Assembly: GCF_024713945.1 (NCBI RefSeq)
Contig: NC_134678.1
Span: forward strand, 7,936,001 to 8,000,000
Reading direction: 5' to 3'
From: Dermatophagoides farinae
Taxonomy: Eukaryota; Arthropoda; Arachnida; Sarcoptiformes; Pyroglyphidae
DNA: 64,000 nucleotides
Under the pieces are notes generated by a model. That model had not been told where the DNA came from and made no database searches. It was given only the letters and a program-made list of their open reading frames with translations. A program made the position numbers and the translations under genes. This document shows positions 54,764-64,000 of this stretch, in pieces. Every line of letters starts with the position of its first letter. Positions within the stretch are counted from its first letter, which is position 1.

Positions 54764-57700
54764 TGAATGTGAATGAATAAATTTAGATCATTTTCGATGA
54801 AAGCCCAGAAAAATATTGAATTGGATTGAATTGAATGGAAAAAATTTTGTTGCAGATATCCACCGGTGTTATGTGTGTTTTTTTGGCTACATCACGATTT
54901 TCATTCTTTTTATTGTGTGTGTATGCACAAAAGTCGCCATGCTTCAAACAAAGATCGAGAAAATCGAGAGCAATAGCAATAATCTTGCTCATCATCAGTT
55001 TTTGTTTTAGTTTCTTCAAGGCAAACTAATAAACATGTTATATATTGAAATGCAGAGCGAAAAATATTCCACCATCGAATAGATAAGAAAAAAAAAGATT
55101 ATAATTGAAACGGATTTTCTTTTTCTTATTTTTTGCGTTCACCACCAATCTTGATCATGATTCTTCTTCGTTTGAAGACAAATTGTAAAGACGAAAAAAA
55201 TGGATGATAAGCAAAGATCATCTCGAAAAGCTCAGGCTTGAAAAAAAAACACACGCACCCAAATTTAATTAATTGCAAACGGGGCCAATTTTCACTTCTT
55301 TAGCTTGTGGTCGTCGTCGGTTCATTGGCTGGCTGGCTGGCTATAGCCATGGTGATAATGGGAATTGATGGTTTTTTTTTTGGTTTGGTTTGGTTGAAAG
55401 CTCAACACTACCATCATCATCATCATCATCATGGTCATGATAATCAGGTATTTTGAATGCAACCAATTTGTTGCTCATATTTGCTGTTGTTGTTGTTGTT
55501 TCACTTTGATGGTGTTGATCATCATCATCATCATTTTTTTCACATAGATTGGTGAAAAAAACTCTAGAGAATGATTATGATGACAACCACCAATAAGAAC
55601 AAGAGCCAATTGTTAATTAATTCTTCAACGTTCAGAAATTAATTAACTTTATTTTGTTCGTTCATTTTTCTAACTAAATCAATAATGAAGATGGTGATGA
55701 ACTCATGTAATAATTCATGTATCGAAATAAATGAATTGATCATACAACAATAAAATTTCAACAAAAAAAATCACAACGTGAATTATTAATTGCCAGGTAA
55801 TAAAAATTTTTTCATTTGGAATGTGTGATCATTTTCATTCAATTCATTGAATATCCAAAAAACCCGAATCAAATTGAATTCAAAATTCAAGCAACAACCA
55901 GAACAAAAAAATGTGCAAAATTCAATTAATCAGCCAACAACAACAGTAGTAGCCATATCTTTATCATCAACAATGAGAACAAAAACAAAAAAAAAAATCT
56001 GGCCGACACCTGAACATATGGACATGACACACACACACACAACCAACAACAGGATCACCAAATCAAGAAATGAAAAAATTCATCAAATTAAAATCAGACA
56101 AACACATACAAATAAGACAAATGAAGATATCACCACCATCACCACGAAAGAATGAATAACCAGGACCAATTGTTGTTCAAAGTTTTCATCATTTTGTGCG
56201 TGGATGTATATCAAAAAAAAAGCAGCGGCGGCGGCACACACACACACACAATATGTCAATATCACCTGGGCACTCCCAACAACAACACCAATATCATCCT
56301 CATCACCACCATCATCATTCACACATTATCAACTGCCACATATCTCGCACCTTTTTTTTGTTTCATTCATTCAATTCTATTCTTGTTTTGTAAAAAAAAA
56401 AATTTTTTTTTCGATTTCATTTCATCAAACATAAACACACTCACACAGGATTTGTATTAATAGATTGCCATAAATTTTACCTGTAAACACACACACACAC
56501 AATCATTTTGGGTAGTAGTTTTGTAAAGGTGATGCGCTCTCAATAATGTGTGTGTGTGCGTGTGATGTTTAATTGATGAATCCTTCGTTTTTTTCTAGAT
56601 CGTGATCACTTCATTCATTTTTCAACAACATACACACACATTTGTAAATTGGAATGATCAAAGAAAGAAAGAAAAAAATGATAAATAACAAGCTAAAATC
56701 GAGAAATGATTTTTCTTCAATTCAATTCAATTGGATTTTCATCATCAAAATCATCATCTTGTGTGTGTGTGTGATATAAATTATAATTGAAACTATACCG
56801 AAAAAAACAAATTTTTTCGGCTAGTTCATTCATTCATACAAAACATGAATTTTTCTCTCTTTTCATTTCTCAAAATTGATACTGTAATTTCCAATTATTC
56901 AATGACAATGATCGATATAATAAATTGAGAAAATAAGAGAAAAGAGAGAAAGAGAAATAATGGAATTAGAAATGGACCAACCAAAAACAGCTGTCTATAT
57001 ATGTGATGTGTTAATTAAATTCGAGATAAATCCATCATATATATAGAATTGGACGAGCAAAACAACAGAGTGAAAAACAAAAATTTTTTGGTAAAATGAG
57101 AATGCAATCATCATCATCATCATTCAATGACCATTTGGCTTGTTTAGATTTACATTTATGAAACTACCAGAAAGAAAAAGAAAACATGAAAATGAAATAC
57201 AGAAATTCCATTTGGAAAATTATCACGAATCTAACTATATATCACACCATCATTTTATCAATATTTATGGTGATCATTAAATTGATATATATTTCATTAT
57301 GATATGATATGCCAAAATATAAAAACATGCAAAATTGTTTGGACTTTGTCCAGTATTTTTCTAGCATACTTGAAATGAACGTGTTATTTTCAATTCAAGT
57401 TGTTGTTATGAAAAACAAAACAAAACAAAACAAAATGAGAAACTAAACTGGACTTTTTAATCTACTGCTTGTGTGTGTGTGGTAATTGACAAATGAATAA
57501 AATAAAAGAAAAAAATTACCATGCCACAAGGCACATGAGTTGATTAGTTCACAATCAATCGATTAGTTTATTTCGTTAATTCGAATCAATTATATTTTCC
57601 CCACTCTGTGTGTTATTTATTGACAATTTAAAATTATTTTCAATAAAATAAAATACACATGGATAATTTAAATCAATTTTTTTTCTTGTTTTTCTAGATC

Positions 57701-58416
57701 AAATCCACTTTATCTCATTGAAAATTCATTTACCCTTAAGGCATATATAGAGATATTTTCATGTTTTGTATATATATGGGAATCAATTTTCAACATCATC
57801 ATTATCATCATAATTATGATGATGATGATGATGATGATGATAATCGTTTTGGTTTTTTTAGGCAGGGTATTTGGCCGGCTATCATCGGCTCAATTATCAT
57901 CATTATTACAGTAAAAGAAAAAATTGAATCCCAAGAAACAAAAAAAAAGACTTGACTTTCAATTAGTCAAATAATGATGACGATGATAATTCATATACAT
58001 ACATCATTCATACACACACACACACAAACGCCCCCATTATAGAAGTTGGAAGTAAAATTAATTAGGTCTAGACTCTGGAACTCTAGTAGAATCCCTCGAT
58101 GTTCGATTTAAACAAAAGATAATAATTTGATGATGAAAATTGATGTTTTCAACAATAAAAAAAAAACAAACGAAACGTGAAAGAAAAAAACAAAAAAATC
58201 CATGTTCACTTTGGCTATTTCAAGGTAAAGGTTGTTGTTGTTGCAAGAGGTTTGTAGTGTTTATATAAAAAAACAAAAATTTTCACAAACACATCACCAC
58301 CACTGTGAAACACTTGGTTCTGTGTAATAGAGAATTCAAGTTGCAGTTGTGATGATGATGATGATGATGATGAGTGTAATTGCTGCTAATAATAGGGCTT
58401 GGACACTTGAAGAAAC

Positions 58417-58455
<39 letters not shown>

Positions 58456-61400
58456 GGGCAAAATAAATTATGATTTCAAGACAAAAATAAAAAGATTTTT
58501 TTCGAAAAGAAAAAAAAAACGAAAAACGACCATGTTGCTATCATCATCATCATCATTTAAGGCTAATTATCTCTTTTTTGGCTTGTTAAATTCAATGAGA
58601 TTCTCTTTCTTTTTTTTCAACATCTGATGCATTATTATGTCGCTCATTTTTTGTTTGGTGTGGTATAAAATACACTTTTACAGGTATAATAATAAACAAT
58701 TGTTTGCTCATTTCTCAGTTATTGTGTATAAAATTTGTAACAATTTTTGTTTTGGTTTTTATGAAATTGATTTCATTCTCAAAAAATTATTTCCCTTGTT
58801 TTGGTTCATTTTTGAGGTAAAAAAAAAACAAACGAAATTGATAGATTGTATCATCATCATCATTCATCAATGATGAACCGTATCTATCAATTACCAATTA
58901 GTCGTCGTCGAAAAAAATCTTTCAGACGAATTATTATTTTTGAAAAAAAATAAAGCTTGCTTCAAGCAAAAAAATTTTCAATCGCTTATGCTCATAATGA
59001 TGATGATGATAATGATGAAAATGCAAAAAAAAATCATAATAATCAATTAAAGATTTAAAAAAATTAATCAACTTTAATTTAAATCAATTCGTCTCTATCT
59101 CTCTTTCTATTTTCGTGTACCATACATACAAATATTGATTGGGTGGATCATCATCATTATCCGTCATTATCATGAGGATGTTTTTTTCCGTTGGCCATGA
59201 TGATAATTATCATAATGGCTACTACTACTACCACTATTTACTACTTATTGCTATTTTGGCCAAAAAAAAATCATTGTTTTTTCTTTTCGTTCCACTATTC
59301 ACATCATCATCATCATCATCATTATAATTTTATTTCATTTTTTTTTCATTTCGACAACAATCTTGATGATGATAAAATATAATAAATCATCATTATCATT
59401 GTCATTAAACATCATCATCATCAGGATAGGCTGAAATTTCATTTCATTTCATTTTTTTTTGTTTTATATTCTGTCATCAACATCATCATTAAAAAATAGC
59501 TAAAACAACTGATTGAATTGAATTGAATTAAATTGAATGCGAATGAAAAAAAACTAAAAAAATTTTGAAAAATGAGAAAACTCGACTTTGAAGTGAAATT
59601 GACTTTACCATCATCTACTATTTCAATCTGATTGTCCGATAATGATGATGATCAACAACTATCTAAGATTGTATTGAATACACAAAAATATCTTATGGGC
59701 AAGTCTTCAAACAAATATTTACATTTCCAATTGGAAATCAATGATGTTTGATTGACAAAATAAAAAAAAATGAACAAACGAACGAACCTAGATTAATAGG
59801 AAAGAGGTTGGGCATCATCATCATCATTATTATAACAGCAACAACATCAACAACAAAACAAAGTTCAATTTCTTCATTATTCAACAACGAAAAAAAACAT
59901 ATTGTTTGTAGTTTGGCCGATGCCAATCACACTACATACATTCAACACCTTGATATAAATGTAGTGAGTGTGTGCGTGTATGCATGTCGATCATTCATTC
60001 AAATTTTTTTTTCTTCTAGAGGTGAAAATTAGATGTATGCAAATTGTCTTGATTCATGAAGAATTGAAAAGGGAAAAAAACTATCTGCTCAAACAAACTG
60101 AAAAATATCAGATTCATATTTAATGGTAACAAGAAAATTGTTTTTTGAAAAAAACCCGATTCAATTTGGCAAAAACTAAAACTATTCAATATTTAAAAAT
60201 ACTAATCGGCGGTTGATTTTTTTTTTGTTCGTTTGTTTGTATATGAAAATCAGATGAACCACATTCATGAGTTTAACAAATTTTTTTTCTGTTCGAAAAT
60301 TGGAAATGTATGCAAATCATTTTTATAATGATGGTGAGTTGGAAAAAAAATCCTAACGACGACGACGACGATGATTATACTTTGTACGTATAGAAATGAA
60401 AAGAAAAAAATGGCCGATTGAAATACGAATATTCACATTTTTTTGTGAAAACAAAAAAAAAAACAAAATTCAACGACGATAATTTCGGTATAGAAAAAAA
60501 AAGAAAAGGATATTTACGACATTTTATTGGAATAAATTCAGATTGGAATGCTAGAAAAAAATGATGATGTAGATAATCACCATATAATTTGAATCAATTT
60601 TCTGTTTTTCTAGTGCGATTATCGTCCAAGACTTGTTTCAATGGAAATTTACAAACACACACACACACACACTTATTATCATCATCATAATGGTTTTATT
60701 TTTATTTTTCCCTAGAAATTATCTCTCATTATTGAAACAAAGAACCAAAACTTGATAATTTTCAATGGCAAGTAATGTTGTTGCAATGTTGATTTATGGC
60801 TTCAAAAAAAAAATTCACCCAAATAATTGTTTTTTTTCAATAAAAATTTGACCTTTTTTTTCATTGACTAAACATAAAGATGGACCATTTGGCATTCATA
60901 TGGTCCACACATTCTTTCATTGGATAACATTTTCATGCATCATTTATCGTAATGTTAAGAAAAAAATTACGGTTCATTTTTTCGCCACGATTTTCTTCAA
61001 ATATAATAAAAATATTTAGACAGCTAAATATGAACAAAATTACAAAAGAAAGTCTGGTTTACGAAACCAATAAAACATCATGAAGAATTGATAATCCTGA
61101 TCAATCTTCATCATTATAAATTCACTAATTCGACTCGCTTTTGAACATTTACTTTAAAAATTACAATACAATGAATAGCTGGAGAAAAAAATGAATCGAT
61201 ATGATCATGCCCTCTGACCAGAGTGTAATAATAGATTATAATGGAAAGAAAAACAAATTTTGCCCTTTGTCATTTGCTATACGTACATAACACATCGACA
61301 ACCAAACAAACAAATCGATCATATGACAATGTGTTTTCACCCTGAAGTAAATTCAATGACAAAACTCGTAGGGACTCGTGTCATGTTATTATTATTGTAC

Positions 61401-63654
61401 CTATGACCTATCACAGTTTATTCTGTCTTCCTTTCCCCCTAATCACCAACACTCATTCCAGTTAAATTTTAGCTCTGATTGATTGGATTCGTAGCGAGGA
61501 AAAAAATAAATTCGATCTCTTATTAGTCAATCGCGGTGTTTTTTCGTATTTTGCTTAAAACTTTGGTCAAATAGTAGTAGTGAATAACTACAGCGAAAAA
61601 AATACATTGCTTGCTGCTATGTAATTCTACAGGAGAAGAAAACAAAACAAAAAAAAACGAAAAGAATTTAGATTGTTGTTATTTATTATTGTAACTTTGA
61701 AAATAGAAATTAAAGATCGATCCATCAAATCAAATCTTTCCATGTTTCTATTTCTGTGTGTGTGTGTGTGAGTTTATGAATTAAGTCATTCGAGTGTATG
61801 TTTGACATACAGTCAGTCATCGTCATCATCATCGGTCATCATTCAGTTAGCATTAAATAGGTAATGTGGAAAAAGAGGGGGCAAGTACAAAAAAAATTTG
61901 TAAAAAAATGAGATGGTGTATCATTCATTCATTCATTCAATTCGTTATTTTTTTGTGGCGCGACCTGTCGCGACTTTTGTATGAAACCACCGACCAAAAA
62001 AATGTGTATCACACACACACACACATGGACACATCGATCAATCGACTGATCGAAAAAAAGGTAAAAAAGATCAATCTAAGAATCAGATTCAATTCAGAGG
62101 CGGTTTTATAAAGAAAAACAAAAAAAACTGATTGATACAAAACAAGAAAAATAGAGTTATTTTCTGCAATTGAAATGAAATAGAAATAAAGTCATTTTCT
62201 ATCATCATCGTCGAATTATTTTTTTTTTTGGTTTCAATTGCTTCAAATATCTATCAATTCGAGAAGGTAAATAGAATAAATTCGCGACACATACCTACTA
62301 CTGAGGTTGAGGTTTTCTATTCATTTTTGCCTGTTTGTTTGTTTGTTCACAAAGTTGATCGCATTTTAATAGTACAATCAATAACAATGTAATTACTATC
62401 CACAAACAGAAAAAGAAAAATCAACAAACAACGAAACACAGACACACATTCCACATTTGAATCATCATCATCATCATTGAATTGAATTGAATTGAATCAA
62501 ATTGTATATAAATTATAACAACAAGGAAAATGATAATATTTTCAAGCCTCAATCATCAAGATTTTTTTTTCAAACTAACCAACAAACAAAACATAATATC
62601 ATCATTAAACCATCGTTATCATCATCATTGGTTGACCCGAATTAATTTCGAAAAAATATCTCATGATCATCATCATCAACATGATTACAATGATGATGAT
62701 GATGATTATAAGTCTATCTTTTTATTTACAGAGTAAAATAATTATAGATGAATAGAAAATGGAATTATAGACATTTTGGTTAATTAAATTGCCATTTTTT
62801 TCGCAGAAATTTCGGGTTGTAAATAAAAAAAGAAAACTAAACTAACCTAAACTAACAAAAAGAAAGAAGAGAAAAAAATGAATATATGGCACCTACCTGT
62901 ACTCGTGATTCCACCAGATCTAAACGCATTGCTAATGCTTCACGCATAAAAACATCCGGATAATGACTTGCTTCAAATGCTTTTTCCAATTCTTCCAATT
63001 GCCAACCATTGAAATTTGTACGTGTCCGGCGACGTTTACTATCATGTGGATCATCATCATTTTCATCATCACTGCCACAATCTTCACTAGCTAAACTTGG
63101 TGATGAACAACTACGGCGTGATAATGAACTTGATGTACCACCACCACCACCATTACCATTACGATGATTATGATTATTATTAATCGAATAATTATTATGA
63201 TTACTATTGCCAATTAGGTTATCATTATCATTATTAGAAGACATGTTGTTCATATCATGATCATCAGATGAAAGTATATCCGGTGATGACATGCAAATAT
63301 CCAGATCACCATTATTAGCTATCGATGATGTTGAATCATTATTATGATTTTGATGATATTTATCCGCCATTAAATTATTATTATTATGACGATTATTAAT
63401 ACATATTGATGATGTATGATCGATAGACGATGTTTCAGACAATGATGTTGGACTAGCATTAGTTGATGATGTTGTTTTTGTTGTTCGTATAGACATTTCA
63501 GATAATGAAATTGATGATGGCTGTTGCTTTTGCTGTTTTTGTTGTTGACTATTACGACGTCCATTATTCATTATCAATGTATCGTGATGATTATTTTGAC
63601 CAGAATTTCGACCATTTTTCGTTGTATTCTCTTTATTATTAATATTGCTGCTAC
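44898..63654 (-). CDS. unc-4: UNC-4/UNCX-type paired-class homeobox transcription factor (5' end may lie outside window)
   Basis: Exons (minus strand): A 63654-62897, B 46430-46376, C 46240-44898 (stop TGA). Exon A ends with homeodomain residues 1-47 (from KRRRTRTNF at 63037). Exon B supplies [13 protein letters not shown], so Gln50 is present as in Q50 paired-class proteins. Exon C continues with [15 protein letters not shown] and a basic Lys-rich helix, all characteristic of UNC-4/UNCX. The nuclear protein should bind TAAT-type sites and repress target genes, as known for UNC-4 in motor-neuron fate. Exon C also encodes FSIDNLL (45591-45611), an eh1-type Groucho-binding motif, two alanine tracts (A10-V-A4 and A13), acidic Asp/Glu runs and Asn/His-rich regions. 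Exon A is Ser/Asn-rich. Its in-frame upstream codon is TAA, preceded by a good acceptor (T-run then TAG|GT). So either an upstream exon exists beyond the window, or the start is the ATG at 63571 (690 aa). Confidence 0.95.
45591..45611 (-). other. eh1-like repression motif FSIDNLL in UNC-4
   Basis: The coding strand reads Phe-Ser-Ile-Asp-Asn-Leu-Leu, matching the F-x-I-x-x-[IL]-L pattern that engages the WD repeats of Groucho/TLE corepressors. It lies C-terminal to the homeodomain, between a His/Gln-rich stretch and the second alanine tract. Confidence 0.75.
46241..46375 (-). other. GC-AG intron in the homeobox gene
   Basis: Exon B ends with codons for Thr-Lys-Lys plus one base, at AAAAAAG|GCAAGC. 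Exon C starts after ATATAG with GACCGGG. Joining there restores the family-typical [16 protein letters not shown]. No nearby GT donor gives the right frame, so the donor dinucleotide is GC. The intron is 135 nt. Confidence 0.85.
46865..47317. repeat. Diverged tandem duplication inside the homeobox intron
   Basis: Two copies share, in the same order, a block starting GACCATGCCATCA (46865 and 47044), a stretch including TTGACTATTTGATTGGATG, an AAATTTGTGTGAATTAAA block, and CAGTGGCCAATAAT (about 46981 and 47268) followed by ATGGAATTGGAAGCTATTTT. The second copy carries about 100 bp of extra sequence, including CT and CA repeats. Confidence 0.85.
54732..54757. repeat. (TG)n microsatellite
   Basis: Perfect TG tract of 26 bases within the homeobox intron. 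Confidence 0.9.
58349..58452. repeat. Paired (ATG)n and (AG)n microsatellites
   Basis: An ATG/GAT run of about 25 bases begins at 58349 and an AG run of 31 bases occupies 58422-58452. They generate a spurious open frame starting with eight Met residues. Confidence 0.9.
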
Positions 63655-64000
63655 CTATTTACAAAAAAAAAATTAGACGAAAAAAATTTGATTAATTTTT
63701 CAAAAAATGAAAATGAGAAAAACGAAACATTTGACATCTTTATCGATTCATTCAATTTGTAATTTTTCTCATTGGCTCTTTATAATTGATTACTATCGAT
63801 CCACCGCTATATCTATAGATTCTAGACAAATCAATCGTTGCTTATTTTTTTTTTGTTCGTTTGTTTCAATTTGTTCTCTCCAGCACCACCACCACCGCCA
63901 ATCATACACCATGCTGACACTGTGAATGATTTTTAAGAGCGCCCCATCGTTTGTTCAATCGTGTTTTTAATTGAAAAATCGTGATCGAAACGAAGAAGAA
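63655..64000. other. Upstream intron or 5' flank of the homeobox gene
   Basis: Immediately 5' of exon A on the minus strand is a pyrimidine run followed by AAATAG, a good acceptor, so this stretch may be an intron leading to a first exon outside the window. I found no upstream exon with a conserved UNC-4 N terminus here. A 24-codon open frame with a Gly run (about 63900-63820, minus) has no donor after it. Confidence 0.5.
63778..63784 (-). promoter_or_regulatory. Possible TATA element (TATAAAG) upstream of exon A
   Basis: The minus strand reads CAATTATAAAGAGCC, about 125 bp upstream of the exon A acceptor-like site and 205 bp upstream of the first in-frame ATG (63571). If it is a real promoter, transcription would begin near 63750 and exon A would be the first exon. 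In DNA this AT-rich the match could easily be chance. Confidence 0.25.

Larger units (their letters stand above)
46431..62896 (-). other. 16.5-kb intron splitting the homeodomain
   Basis: The donor CAG|GTAGGT ends at Gln46 of the homeodomain (62897) and the acceptor TTCAG|GTGTGG starts at Val47 (46430). This is the classic 46/47 intron position of paired-class homeobox genes. The intron is about 100-300 times longer than the other introns in the window. It contains no supportable nested gene: its open frames are microsatellite translations. It holds a diverged duplication (46865-47317) and many GAT, CA and GA repeats. It may carry cis-regulatory elements, but none can be named from sequence alone. 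Confidence 0.9.

Noticed and set aside
56083-56460. Overlapping frames of 65-102 codons in the homeobox intron
   Set aside because: Built from CA and ATC repeats; frames on both strands are equally open, which argues against coding.

Overview
The window is animal nuclear DNA, very AT-rich and full of ATC/GAT, CA/TG, GA, CAA and A/T simple repeats. Introns inside genes are mostly tiny (54-135 nt) with GT-AG or, in one case, GC-AG ends. The gene content (a paired-class UNC-4/UNCX homeobox gene and a TMEM94 gene), the compact introns and the repeat style fit an arthropod. A small-genome mite (Acari, for example the house-dust or scab mite group) is my best guess, but that placement is an inference from style, not proof.

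Four protein-coding genes can be supported. (1) 9635-10705 (+): an intron-less, Ser/Asn-rich, probably disordered protein I do not recognise. (2) 11629-13227 (-): a four-exon gene for a 467-residue protein of unknown family, with a possible N-terminal signal or membrane-anchor segment and a coiled-coil-like C-terminal half. It converges on gene 1, and a roughly 180-bp imperfect palindrome lies between their 3' ends. (3) 16756-21976 (-): a complete nine-exon TMEM94 gene (1569 aa), an ER-membrane P-type-ATPase-like protein linked to magnesium handling. (4) 44898-63654 (-): an UNC-4/UNCX-type homeobox gene whose homeodomain is split by a 16.5-kb intron. Its last intron uses a GC donor. A 5' exon may lie beyond the right edge.

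Layout: 1-9.6 kb, no supported gene; 9.6-22 kb, the compact gene cluster (genes 1-3); 22-44.9 kb, no supported gene but many microsatellites, including a 108-bp perfect (GA)n tract; 44.9-63.7 kb, the homeobox gene, mostly one giant intron; the last 350 bp are its 5' flank or an upstream intron.

I found no CRISPR array, prokaryotic operon, rRNA, convincing tRNA or transposon ORF. Most long open frames outside the four genes are microsatellite or low-complexity translations. The genes show no evident shared pathway. The two recognised products are an ER ion-transport-like protein and a neuronal-fate transcription factor. The more notable observations are the altered catalytic signature of TMEM94, the split homeodomain with a C-terminal Groucho-binding-type motif, the GC-AG intron, the convergent-gene palindrome and the unidentified gene 2.
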